A stretch of DNA of 64,000 nucleotides from Leptobrachium leishanense. Its lineage: Eukaryota > Chordata > Amphibia > Anura > Megophryidae. The DNA is taken from NCBI GenBank assembly GCA_009667805.1, contig CM019075.1:14709738-14773737 (forward strand), given 5' to 3'. The notes under the pieces were generated by a model. That model was given only the letters and a program-made list of their open reading frames with translations, did no database searches and was not told the DNA's origin. Position 1 is the stretch's first letter, and each line of letters begins with the position of its first letter. A program made the position numbers and the translations under genes. Shown in pieces: positions 10,316 through 21,318 of the stretch.

Positions 10316-11146
10316 TGTCACGGTGGCCCCCGCACCCCGGCGCCTGGCAGCGGCTTCCTCGCTGCTCGCTGGCCAGGCGCCGAATGATATTGCGGTCGCT
10401 TCCGCACACGTGGGGAAGCCGGGGGGCGGGGTCTGGCGGGCTGACGCGGACCCGCCGGGTTTAAAGCCCAGGCTCTCAGAAATGCCGGTGCCCTGACGTG
10501 GTAGTTACTTCCCGCAGAGCTCTTGTATATTTGGCAAACGACTATTCTGTGTATTGACCCCTTGGCATTGGCAAACGACTATTCTGTGTATTGACCCCTT
10601 GGCATTGGCAAACGACTTTTCTGTGTATTGACCCCTTGGCATTGGCAAACGACTTTTCTGTGTATTGACCCCTTGGCATTGGCAAACGACTATTCTGTGT
10701 ATGACCCCTGGCATTGGCGAACGAACCACCCTGTGTATGATCCCTGGCATTGGCGAACGAACCATTCTGTGCATAACCCCTGGTATTGGCATCAACTCTT
10801 CTAATTCTGGTATTGAGGTCAGTCTGTGTGGCACCCTAGCACACATCAGACTACCCTTGTGTTGTTAGGGTCTTGGGAAGAGCTAATTATTCTAATTTCT
10901 TGTGTATCATTCTGTGTCTGTCTAGTCGTGCCGACCACTCTAAGGATCGGAAGGGTAGAGACTGTTCTGTGTCTAGAGACCAACTAGTCAGATAAAGCAG
11001 AGGGATCCGTGACGTCCCTCTTGTACGTGCTCTGTACTGCCATTCTTGTAGTCTGTCTAGTCGTGCCGACCACTCTAAGGATCGGAAGGGTAGAGAGTGT
11101 CCTGCGTATAGGGACCACCACTCTAGTATCAGGGGGATCCGTGACA
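10316..11146 (+). repeat. 5' LTR of chromodomain element 1
   Basis: 831 bp, TGTCACGG...CCGTGACA. A GC-rich hairpin (GGCGCCTGG near 10339 pairing with CCAGGCGCC near 10373) lies near the start. A TATA-like GTTTAAAG is at 10459-10466. About 27 nt downstream GCCCTGACGT (10490-10499) marks the likely transcript start. A tandem array follows (10533-10790), then two about 90-bp direct copies of GTCGTGCCGACCACTC...GATCCGTGAC (about 10925 and 11060). It is about 43 bp longer than the 3' LTR, mainly because of one extra array unit. Confidence 0.88.
10533..10790 (+). repeat. Tandem array of 36-39 bp units inside the 5' LTR
   Basis: Units follow TTGGCAAACGACTATTCTG...GACCCC. There are five GGCAAACGAC units followed by two GGCGAACGAACC variants. 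The 3' LTR has four plus two. The array lies downstream of the presumed transcript start, so it would be in the R or U5 part of the RNA. Confidence 0.85.
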
Positions 11147-11148
11147 TT

Positions 11149-11158
11149 ACGTCAGGGC
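11149..11158 (+). promoter_or_regulatory. Self-priming primer-binding site of chromodomain element 1
   Basis: ACGTCAGGGC sits two bases after the 5' LTR and is the exact reverse complement of GCCCTGACGT at 10490-10499, close to the expected RNA 5' end. There is no TGG start, which every tRNA-primed site needs. Tf1 and sushi-type elements are known to prime reverse transcription from their own RNA 5' end, and this arrangement fits. The same pair occurs in element 2. Confidence 0.7.
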
Positions 11159-11159
11159 C

Positions 11160-12246
11160 ATGGATCCCGCAGACCTCTCTAATCAGTTGACACGTATTGC
11201 AGCCAGACAAGAAGAGCAGGACCATAGAATGGACCAGATTGCTCTTGCCCTGCAAACCCTGCTAAACCGATCCAGTTCTGGTACTGCAAGCCCGCCAGAC
11301 CCAGTAGTGCCTAGGGTCAGTTCGGCCGCTCTCGAGGGTTGTAGGCTCAGTATGAAGGCACCCGTACGTTATGACGGAACACCGAACTTATGCCGGGGCT
11401 TTCTGACCCAACTCGAGATCTTATTCGAAAACAATCCGGGTCCTGTATGTCTGATAAAGCCAAAGTAGGCTATCTGATTAATCACTTGACAGAAAAAGCT
11501 TTATTATGGGCCACGCCCTTGTGGGAGAACAAGAAACCCATCATATATGACTATGAGGGTTTTACCTCCGAGTTAAAGCGTACTTTTGATCCCTCTAGAC
11601 GGGCTACCAATGCGGGTAGATCCCTGTTTCACATCAAACAGGTAATAGGAGGGTTTCCGACTATGCCATAGAATTTAAGACTTTGTCTTCTGAGGTACAC
11701 TGGCCGAATGACGTTTTAACCCTGGCCTTTACCGAAGGTCTGAACGAGACGTTTATGTTTGAATTGGCTCCCTTAAAATTACCAGAACATCTGGATCATT
11801 TGGTTGATTTCTGCATCGCCATGGACGATCAAATCAGGGAAAGGAGACACACCAGAGACAGACCCAGAAGGGTCCTACCTCCTTTACCCTTAGTACCCAG
11901 GCATACCACTGCATCAGGTAACCTGGAGACCGTTAAGACCGATGTACCGGCCATTGAACCTATGCAGATAGGTAAAACGGGTATTTCAGAGGCAGAGAGA
12001 GCTCACCGGAGAGAAAGGGGGCTCTGTTTTTATTGTGCCGGGGCAGATCATTTCCGCCTTCAATGTCCTCAGAGACCCAGGGGTAGCAGGGGTGAGAGTG
12101 GCAAATCAGGTCAAAAGACAAGTAATACCCAGGTTATTGGTTCTCTGTATGCCTCCTTTGTGGATGATGAAAAAAAAAAACTCGGATTCTGTTACCCATC
12201 TCCCTCACCTGGGAGGGGGTTCACCTCGAGACTGAGGCATTCCTAG
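11160..12246 (+). pseudogene. gag-like region of chromodomain element 1, frame-broken
   Basis: The ATG at 11160 begins MDPADLSNQLTRIAARQEE, giving the N-terminal coiled-coil-like part of Gag. The capsid-like part continues in other frames (11390-11671 and 11683-12246), so there are at least two frame breaks. Near 12023-12070 a CCHC zinc knuckle is read (CFYCAGADHFRLQC), as expected for nucleic-acid binding at the Gag C-terminus. Most breaks are single-base and near homopolymers, so some may be sequencing errors. Confidence 0.82.
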
Positions 12247-15200
12247 ACTCTGGAGCCTCAGGTAATTTTATGGATAGATGTTTTTGCTGCAACCACCTCT
12301 TACCTCTGGTTCTAAAGGAGAGGCCTCTTATGGTAGAAGCCATAGACGGGAAACCCCTGTCATGTCCCCATATCACACACGACACTATCGATGTGTGCAT
12401 GACTACAGGAGTTCTGCACTGTGAAACCATACGATTCCAGGTTATCGACTCTCCCTCATGTCCTGTCGTTCTAGGGTTCCCATGGTTGACAGAACATAAC
12501 CCGGTGATTGACTGGGCCCAGCGAGATATAATGTGTTGGGGTCCTAGTTGCCAGTCAAAGTGCCTGGGCAGGGTTAATGTGATTGGTAGTCTCAACATTG
12601 CCACAGCACCTCCTTTGTCCACTGAAGTCCCAGAATGTTATATGGCGCTAAAGGAGGTGTTCTCTAAAACCAGGACTGAGGTCCTACCACCGCATCGTCC
12701 TTATGACTGTGCTATAGAGTTACTCCCTGGTACTATGCCTCCTAGAGGACACGTATACCCTTTGTCTCAAAGGGAAAATGACATTATGGAGGAATATATA
12801 AGGGAGAATCTAGAGCGAGGATTCATCAGACGATCCTCCTCTCCAGCAGGAGCAGGTTTCTTTTCGTTTCCAAAAAAGAGGGTGACCTGCGACCTTGCAT
12901 CGATTATAGAGGTTTAAATAGGATTACCATAAGAAATGCATATCCAATACCTCTTATAACAGAATTGTTCGACCGTTTAAAAGGGGCCCGTATTTATACG
13001 AAACTTGATTTACGCGGAGCGTACAACCTGGTCAGGGTTAAGAAGGGGCACGAATGGAAAACGGCTTTTAATACACGTAGCGGGCATTTTGAATACCTGG
13101 TGATGCCCTTTGGGTTATGCAATGCGCCAGCCGTTTTCCAGGACCTCATAAACGACACCCTAAGGGACTTTCTGCAAACGTTCGTTATAGTATATCTGGA
13201 CGACATCCTGATATACTCTCCTGATAAGGAGACTCATCACGCCCACGTGAGACAAGTGTTGAAGAGACTATTGAGGGCTGGGTTATATTGTAAGCTAGAG
13301 AAATGCTTATTCGACATAGAGACAGTGCACTTCCTTGGGTATATAATAACCCCTGAAGGTTTCCAAATGGATCCTAAAAAACTCTCAGCGATTCTTGACT
13401 GGCCTTTACCCCAAGGGCTTAAAGCCATCCAGAGGTTTTTGGGGTTTACTAACTACTACCGGAGGTTCATTAAAAATTTTTCGGCCTTGATAGCTCCCCT
13501 CACGGCTATGACTAAAAAGGGGGTGGTGAATCAGAAGTGGACACCCAGGCCAGTCAAGCCTTTGAGGCACTTAAACAGGCATTCACCACTGCCCCTGTTC
13601 TCCGACATCCTGATCCGGCTCTGCCTTTCCAGGTTGAAGTTGACGCCTCCGAGCTAGGTCTTGGTGCAGTCCTGTCCCAAAGGGAGGCACCCGACAAGCC
13701 CTTGCATCCTTGCGGCTTCTATTCCGAAAGTTGTCCCCGGCAGAGAGGAACTATGATATCGGAAATAGAGAATTGTTAGCAGTTATTGCAGCCTTGACGG
13801 AATGGAGATACTTATTAGAGGGGTCTAGGGACCCATTGTCATCATAACCGATCATAAGAATCTCACGTACATTGGAGACGCTAAACGGTTGAATGCCAGG
13901 CAAGCGAGATGGTCATTGTTCCTTTCCAGCTTTAATTTCGTCCTCCATACAGACCTGGGTCGAGAAACATTAAAGCAGACGCATTGTCAAGACAGTACGA
14001 GTCATACGAACATAACATCCAAGATCAACATCCCATTGTACCCCAGGAAAGGATTATAGCACTTACCACGATTAGTGTCTCGTCTCCTCTAATGTTAAGA
14101 TTGCAGACCGCCCAGGGCACAGCTCCTGGGGGAGACCTCCTGCGAAACTCTTTGTACCTGAGAACGAAAGGGAAGAGGTATTAAAACTGTATCATGATAA
14201 CAAAATCTCTGGGCACATGGGGATCACCAAAACAGTGTCTAGTATACGTAAACTCCTTTGGTGGCCCACGGTGCGCCGTGACGTTAAAGATTACATAAAC
14301 GTGTGTGAAGTGTGCACAAGACATAAAAGTCCCAAAACAGCGCCTATTGGTTTACTCCAGCCTCTGCCATCCCCAACGACCATGGTCGCATTTAGCTATG
14401 GATTTTATAGTAGAGTTACCTGAGTCTAGAGGGAATACTGTAATACTCACGGTCATAGATCGATTCTCCAAAATGGGTCACTATGTTCCTCTTCGGAAAC
14501 TTCCTTCGGCAGCCGAACTGGTGCCCATTTTTGTTTCCAATGTGGTCCGCTTACACGGTATTCCTCTGGGATTGTCTCGGATAGGGGACCCAATTCGTCT
14601 CCAGATTCTGGAAAGGGTTTTGCAAGAGTGTGGGGATAGACCTATCCTTCTCTTCGGCCTATCACCCCCAGACCAACGGGGCGGCGGAACGAGCCAACCA
14701 AAATATAGAAAAATATCTCAGGTGCTTTATATCCGAACGACAAGATAACTGGTCAGACCTGATACCGTGGGCAGAGTATGCCTTGAACAGTGCAGTAAGC
14801 GAAGCCAGGACGTTCCCCCTTCTTCACTGTTTACGGTTTTGATCCTCCCGTGCTCCCTGCTACGTTTCCTGATACCGCGATTCCTGCTCTGGATGAGCAT
14901 TTAGTGTCATTGAAAGAAACCTGGGGAAGGGTTAAACGGGCACTGGAGGATAATAGTGTTACCCAGAAGATCAAAGCCGACAGACACAGGAGGCCGGCAC
15001 CCGTGTATCAAGTTGGGGACAGGGTTTGGCTTTCTTCACGGAACATTAAGCTTTTAGTACCCTCCATGAAACTGGCACCCAGATACATAGGCCCTATAAG
15101 GTTCTGCGGCGAATCAATCCGGTCTCCTATGCTTTGGCTCTGCCCTCCCATATCAAGATACACAATGTGTTTCACGTGAGCCTTTTGAAACCACTTTTGT

Positions 15201-15533
15201 GTAATCGGTACACCAGGGCCCGTGTCCCCCCTCCTCCGGTCTCTGTGGAGGGCGAGGAGGAGTTTGAGGTTGAGGCCATTCTGGACGCCAGGGTTTCGGG
15301 GGGTCCTTCAGTACTTGGTTGACTGGGTGGGCTACGGCCCAGAGGATCGCTCTTGGCTTCCGGCTACTGAGGTTCATGCTCCTCGGTTGGTGAGGGCTTT
15401 CTATTTGGCTCATCCCCGCGCCCCTGGGGGTCGTCCAGTGGCCGCCCGTAGAGGGGGGGTTCTGTCACGGTGGCCCCCGCACCCGGCGCCTGGCAGCGGC
15501 TTCCTCGCTGCTCGCTGGCCAGGCGCCGAATGA
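12230..15533 (+). pseudogene. pol region of chromodomain element 1 (PR-RT-RH-IN-chromodomain), frame-broken
   Basis: Domains in order: aspartic protease with DSGAS near 12247; reverse transcriptase, with VIVYLDDIL near 13190-13210 and the palm split by a frame break near 12860; RNase H ([16 protein letters not shown], near 13630); zinc-binding integrase N-terminus (HMGITKTV...CEVCTRHK, 14215-14330); integrase core with MDFIV, then YHPQTNGAAER near 14660-14690; chromodomain (EFEVEAILDAR...YLVDWVGYGPEDRSW, 15260-15360). Several single-base breaks separate these pieces. The last frame runs through the polypurine tract and stops inside the 3' LTR. No intact polyprotein can be made from this sequence as written. 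Confidence 0.88.
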
Positions 15534-16250
15534 TATTGCGGTCGCTTCCGCACACGTGGGGAAGCCGGGGGGGGGTCTGGCGGGCTGACGCGGACCCGCC
15601 GGGTTTAAAGCCCAGGCTCTCAGAAATGCCGGTGCCCTGACGTGGTAGTTACTTCCGCAGAGCTCTTGTATATTTGGCAAACGACTATTCTGTGTATTGA
15701 CCTTGGCATTGGCAAACGACTATTCTGTGTATTGACCCCTTGGCATTGGCAAACGACTTTTCTGTGTATTGACCCCTTGGCATTGGCAAACGACTATTCT
15801 GTGTATGACCCCTGGCATTGGCGAACGAACCACCCTGTGTATGATCCCTGGCATTGGCGAACGAACCATTCTGTGCATAACCCCTGGTATTGGCATCAAC
15901 TCTTCTAATTCTGGTATTGAGGTCAGTCTGTGTGGCACCCTAGCACACATCAGACTACCCCTTGTGTTGTTAGGGTCTTGGGAAGAGCTAATTATTCTAA
16001 TTTCTTGTGTATCATTCTGTGTCTGTCTAGTCGTGCCGACCACTCTAAGGATCGGAAGGGTAGAGACTGTTCTGTGTCTAGAGACAACTAGTCAGATAAA
16101 GCAGAGGGATCCGTGACGTCCCTCTTGTACGTGCTCTGTACTGCCATTCTTGTAGTCTGTCTAGTCGTGCCGACCACTCTAAGGATCGGAAGGGTAGAGA
16201 GTGTCCTGCGTATAGGGACCACCACTCTAGTATCAGGGGGATCCGTGACA
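15463..16250 (+). repeat. 3' LTR of chromodomain element 1
   Basis: 788 bp, preceded by the polypurine tract AGAGGGGGGGTTC (15450-15462), where plus-strand DNA synthesis starts. Compared with the 5' LTR it lacks one array unit and differs otherwise only by short indels in C or G runs and a few other single-base indels. No clear substitution was seen by eye. Confidence 0.88.
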
Positions 16251-16471
16251 AGAAGGGACCATGTGTTTTTCAAATAAAGCATTCCTTCTGTTCAACCCAA
16301 TACCGAGTCTCGACTAGAACGTGGGGGGGGGGGTGTGTTAGAACAGTGTCTCGCTGAGCTTTATTCCAGCTTAACTGGTCGTCCGGACAGTTTACGTGCT
16401 ATCCTCCTGAAGCGCTCCAGAGGCGGATCGGCTGAAAGGCAGAGCTACTCCGTCCTAGTAGCGGCAATCAG

Positions 16472-16540
16472 GACATACTTGAAAACGAGAGAAATCTCAA
16501 TGTATCCTTCCTGGTAAAATCCTTTTCAAATAAATAAATC
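16472..16540 (+). mobile_element. 5'-truncated SINE/LINE tail inserted in LTR family B
   Basis: AGGACATACTTGAAAACGAG...CTCAATGTATCCTTCCTGG then an AAATAAATAAA tail. It is flanked by AATC on both sides and missing from the second LTR B copy, which reads GGCAATCTGTCACA without it. The same tail ends the tRNA-derived SINE at 22690-22888 (minus) and recurs at about 23490-23545. Confidence 0.72.
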
Positions 16541-16552
16541 TGTCACAGTCAG

Positions 16553-19470
16553 TATAGGGTTCTCTGGACCAATCGAGAAGGGGGACATGACTGCTGGCAT
16601 GGGCCGGACAGTCAGGTTTGAATCCTGGGTGATCACTGGGGCAAAGAAAACTTTATGGCACCTAACGGAATTTAAGGCTAAAGAGGGGAGGGGCAGACCT
16701 CTGTTCCTGGACAGCCTGAGATCAACACCAAAGAAATTGACGTGTTGCCAACAAAAAGGTTTACTATACTGTAACATGTCATTAGCATAATTTATGGTGT
16801 CTTGCCTTTTGTTGTAAGGATGAGGTGACACTGGATTTGGAGTTGTTTTCTTGAATTAGTGTGACTTTGTCTGTCATTGTGTGTGCATTTGTTTCAGGCT
16901 TCTACATCAGACTTGGTATACGATCACTGAGGCGATAAGGAGTTTAACAGTTGTTGTTCTTCAGTGTTAGTTACAGTGTGCTTCTGATCACTGGCACAGT
17001 ACAGCAGATGTGTGTTTGTCTGAGTGTCTGAGCCTGTTAAGAGTTGTGGAATGTGAGCTGTGACCAGACTTACAATTGACTCTAGAATGTTGATACTCGT
17101 ATCTTAAGGAATTGCATGAGCTCGTTCAGACAATGATCTACTAATGGCAATCAACAAGATTAGATAATTTGCATGTCTTGAATAACTCAAAGACTCTAAA
17201 TGGATTTTTCTTGACAGGACAGCTGTATAGTGTTGCGGTGTTTGTGCTTTATTTTAGGACTGTATCATGCCCACGGCACTTTATAATAAAAAAAGAGTTT
17301 GGATAGGCGTTCAGAAATAGCTGGACACCGTCTCCCTTTGTTTTATAACTTTTGCAGGGGGAGGATGTGACAGATGTTGTTATGGAGCTTAGATGCTCTC
17401 AAAGGAATGTTATTTGGGATCTTGATATCATCTTGTGCACATCAAATAATTGATAATCATGTTAGTCTCAGTTTTTGCATTTGTAAAGGTTTTCCCAGTT
17501 TACAGTGCCAAGTTTTCATATAGAAAGATTATTTATTACTCAAAGAGGATTCCTTCATTGTGCCGACCAACGCCACTGGATCAGGAGGCGCTGGGTCTGG
17601 ATCGGCAGCAGAGAGTGCAGAGCAGTGCCCAATCACCAGAGGAGCATGGAGAATGGCCGGCGCCTGTGGTTAGGCAGGCGTTGGTCTTGTGTGCTTGGCA
17701 AAAGCAGGAGCCTGATCAGGAGCCACAGCGTTCACCTGATCGGCTGAGTCTGCAGATGGAGCGGATGATCATCGATACAAGGGGCGAAGCGATGGTGGGT
17801 GTCGAGCAGAGAGGACGTCAACATGCGCCAGCTCGAGGTGTCTCCAGGTGGAAGTTCTGGCTAGCGGGAGTGCAATACACAAGCCACATAAGGGTGAGGC
17901 ATTGGGGAGACGAGTTCTGCAGGCCACAGGCCAGGCAGAATGACGAGCTGTGTGCAATGACAGCTGTAAGAAACATGTATGCGCTTGGTCCATATTTACT
18001 TTGCTGTCATACTGGTTATAACATCATCGGACTATACAATTATTTTTTTAGGACTTGACCCCTGCATATAAGTGTGGGAACTCACCAACAGTTTTGTCCA
18101 TTCTGGTCTTAAGGATTACTGGAAGCTGCAACAGCTGCAGCACTTCTTTGGGCACGAGAAAGCCTTTCCTCTGGCAAACACTGACAAATTGTGACTCCCA
18201 TATTGTGACTCCCATACCTTCCCAATATACTGAAATCCAGGGAAAAACCTTAAATATAGACAGTTTTATAAAATTGTGTCTATATGGAAAAGTATTGCAG
18301 CTTCCAAGTATATCAGCCAACAGGGAACTAAGTTCCTCCTGCTAAAATAGTGAGAGACCTGAATTCCCAAGCGTTCCTGCAGGACTTGACCCATGATTAT
18401 ATGGATTCTTTCTATGTAATGTGTGTACTTTCCTCCCATTGTATGAAAATAAAAGAGGACAAGATTGTGTAGGGACGATAGGAAAGTCAATATGAGATGT
18501 AATGCATGAAATCAAAGAAGGGGGGCGCCAGAAGACTGGAAACAATTGACACTTCATGGAAATAAAATGATTAGGTTTATGTACGAATATGTGTGCATTG
18601 CTCTAACCCTAGGTGGAGCATTAGAGCAGTGATCAGGGCTGCCATCAGAAATCATGGGGCTCGTCACTAGAACAGATGTCCTTTCCTCAGCAGCCCATTT
18701 CAGTAAACCAATTATTAATAAAACATTTGCCTCCCCTTCTGCTTACCTTGTTAGTGCTCTTACAGGCCCCAGATGCTGCGGCCCACCCGGACATTTGTGG
18801 TTATCTTGGTGGGCCAGTCCTGGGTGGCATGGAGGGACCCATAAATCTGTTTCACTTAAACAAACTAAAGCGAGTTTGGCCAGGGCCCCCTGGAGCCACT
18901 GAACACATCATGGGCCGTCACCTCCTGATGGCTGCCCTGGCAGTGGTCCCCAAGTCTCCCTAACAGGACAGGTTTTAAGGATCACCTTGGGGAAATGCAG
19001 ACTGAATCCTGCAATCACTGGGCAGTGAATTATATCACCTGTGCTTCACATATCCTGCAAACCTGGCCTGTTAGGGGGACCTGAGTTGACTAAATTTCAA
19101 GGCCTGAGCCAACAAACACTAATAAATGGAAAAGCAGAACCGGCCGCAAAGTGGACCAGCGACCCCAAAATATTCAGCATACTGTATATATACTTACAGT
19201 TTTTGGTGAAAATCTGGTGTGTTTTATTTCACGTTCGCTTCACATTATCGCATTAAAGAATTTATTAAGGTAGAGATAGCAATGTCTCCTCTCGTTTAGA
19301 TATACAGCATGTGTGATAATTCCGGTAGTAAGTTACTAATGTGCAGGAATGCTTTAAAAAAGGAAACAAACAAAAAACAATAAAGTGTTCTATTTTTGAA
19401 AGGTTTTAGCAGGACCTGAATTAGCATCTTACTTTAATATATCATATGCAATACATATAAAAGTGTAGCG
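16553..19470. other. About 2.9 kb without a recognised feature
   Basis: Unique-looking sequence. A 202-codon open frame at 17450-18058 (+) has no motif or splice context that I can recognise, and I treat it as probable chance. There is no clear transposon end. Confidence 0.3.
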
Positions 19471-19939
19471 CCCCAAATGTTAGGTACAACGTCAGTGGAT
19501 TTACAGCCAGTTTTTGTGTACTTCAAGATTCCTTGTTTGATTCCGTCAAAGACAAAAGAAAAGATGGTTCATAGCATAACCCGTATATTACGAATGTAGG
19601 ACAATATTCCATATATGATCCCACTCACATTTCAAAGAGCCATACTCAGCTCTAGGATAATCGCCTCTGGGTTATTCGTCGGCCACCCCGCAGCCCCACC
19701 GGTATCCAATACTCTCGCCAGTTCTTAAATATAAAAAGGTATAGACTGTAACCACAACGCCTAATAATGACCCAAGACTTGGGCACAATCACATGGTATG
19801 GAACCAGCCCAGGTCATAAGGAAATTAACCCAGAGGTTGTTTAGTTCAGGGTACAACATCCAAAAAAAACCTCTTTCTCAAGTGGATTGAGGACAGCAGC
19901 ACGTTGTATATTTAAAATTAATACTTTAACATTAAAAGC

Positions 19940-20410
19940 AAATAAAATAATGCAAAATACAGACAGCCAGACGCGTTTCACCTTTGGGATAAATGTTCCT
20001 CTAGCTTCCTCAGCCGGCTACTGAGATCCAATGCTCTCCTCCCTCGTTATATCCTCCACCTATGTGACTACTGTCCAATCAAGAGCCTCAGAAGAGCGGA
20101 GATGTCATTAGCCACATGGATTGATCGTTTTATTATCCTGTAGCCGCCAGTAAAAGTGTCTTTTTCATATAGGAGTGAATCATTTCCGTGCCTGACCTCT
20201 GGAAGTGTTGTTTCTCTGTTCCACCAATTATGACAGCCCGTGCATGCGCACTCAGTGGTCCGGGTCGCCAGTGCACATGGATGACGCAGCAGGCTCCAAA
20301 CGAAAGTCCGTACATGCGTATTGCATCCAGCCCTTAGTAACAGGTACATCACGTCCTGACCACTTCGATTTGCCAATGATCTGACGTTACTGTCTCCTTG
20401 GACCCACCCC
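19940..20410 (-). mobile_element. Penelope-like terminal region, degenerate, with hammerhead remnant
   Basis: On the minus strand, CTGAGGA (20013-20007) and GAAAC (19979-19975) followed by GCGTC (GTC at 19972-19970) have the hammerhead-ribozyme core order. AGCC and TGGCT flank them as a weak stem I. Stem II does not pair well. GC-rich sequence with ATGCGCA motifs precedes it on that strand, as in the better-preserved copies near 50.5 and 60.8 kb. No ORF is attached. Confidence 0.42.
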
Positions 20411-20414
20411 CCAA

Positions 20415-20795
20415 CTTTCACCTTCAGGACTTCTCTCAAGCTGCCCCCTTTCTATGGAACTCCCTCCCCTGCCCCAGTAGACTCTCCCCGTCTCTCCAGT
20501 CCTTCAAGAAGGCTCTGAAAACACATTACTGTAGCGAAGCCTATCGGCTCACTCCATGGTTCCCCAACTGTTCATTTCTTGCACCATCTTCCCGCACAGC
20601 CCACATGCGCCCCACTGCTTCAGGTTCTCGATTTGCCCTCACCTAGTGTGTCACCCCTCTCCTCTTAGATTGAAAGCTCTTGAGCAGGGTCCTCTCCTAC
20701 TGTTCTGTGTCTCTAACTTATATGCATATTTGTTATTCTGTCTCTCCCACTGTACAGCGCTACGGAACTTGTTAATGCTTTATAAAACCTTGTAA
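20415..20795 (+). mobile_element. L2-type LINE 3' fragment
   Basis: It encodes FSQAAPFLWNSLPCP then SFKKALKTHYCSEAYRL, the usual C-terminus of L2 reverse-transcriptase ORFs. The characteristic GATTGAAAGCTCTTGAGCAGGG and TACAGCGCTACGGAA 3' UTR blocks follow. It is heavily 5'-truncated and not functional. Confidence 0.78.
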
Positions 20796-20865
20796 CTGGA
20801 ACAATACTCTAAAAGGTCCTTCATTACTCCTACAAATATCAGGTCCACTTCTCTATATTCTATAT

Positions 20866-21304
20866 CAGGGCTCAAAATGTCCACTCGCCTACTAGCATTT
20901 GGCGAGTGGAAATTAAGCGAGGGCGAGTGGAAATGCACACGCAGGCAGTGCTGGGTATTCACCCTTCCCCAGGCTGCACGGTGGCAGGAATCAGCTGCCT
21001 AACCTGACCCAGCTCATCTCTGTCACTGGCAGGAGGTGGAGAGGAGCTTCCCTGCCCCTCACTCTGCTCACACTGGGCTCTGATGACCAGGTATACATGT
21101 ATTTGGGGTCTGATGACTGGGTATTAATGCTATTTTTGTAACTTTATTCTAAATAACACCTTTAACAGTGTAATTTCATAAGATAATTTAAGGGTGTGTG
21201 TTTGGGGCAGAGTTAAGGGCTGGGTAGGGGTTAGGTGGAGCAACTGGTGGCGAGTAAATCTTATGGCCTAGTTAGTAGCTTGGGTCTTGAAATTTTGAGC
21301 CCTG
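20866..21304. mobile_element. Non-autonomous hAT element with perfect 8-bp target duplication
   Basis: The ends CAGGGCTCAAAATG and ATTTTGAGCCCTG are inverted repeats. The flanks are TTCTATAT on both sides (20858-20865 and 21305-21312), an exact 8-bp duplication as expected for hAT. An internal GGCGAGTGG/GGCGAGT motif recurs. 439 bp, no coding frame. Confidence 0.85.
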
Positions 21305-21318
21305 TTCTATATATCAAA

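Larger units (their letters stand above)
10316..16250 (+). mobile_element. Full-length chromodomain Ty3/gypsy retrotransposon, copy 1
   Basis: The structure is LTR (10316-11146), primer-binding site, gag, protease, reverse transcriptase, RNase H, integrase, chromodomain, polypurine tract and LTR (15463-16250). It is flanked by a perfect 5-bp duplication AGAAG (10311-10315 and 16251-16255). Gene order and the C-terminal chromodomain place it in the chromovirus branch. The self-complementary priming signal points to the Tf1/sushi-like group. Coding frames contain several single-base breaks. The two LTRs show no clear substitution between them, so insertion was recent. Confidence 0.9.
9962..16547 (+). 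mobile_element. Solo LTR family B, copy 1, interrupted by two later insertions
   Basis: It begins TGTGACGGATCGGCCGCC and ends TGTCACA, with a perfect 5-bp duplication GTCAG (9957-9961 and 16548-16552). Its own sequence is only 9962-10315, 16251-16471 and 16541-16547 plus short duplicated bases. The rest is the chromodomain element at 10316-16250 and a retroposon tail at 16472-16540. The uninterrupted copy at 21319-22095 confirms the joined order (GGGATCACYCC...AATTAGCCA before the break; AATAAA, GAGTCTCGACTAG and TAGCGGCAATC after it). Confidence 0.8.

Noticed and set aside
10505..10868. Open frames in the LTR array (both strands)
   Set aside because: They arise from the tandem units of the LTR and have no protein features.
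17450..18058. 202-codon open frame
   Set aside because: No recognisable domain, no splice or promoter context, and an AT-rich start. Treated as chance.
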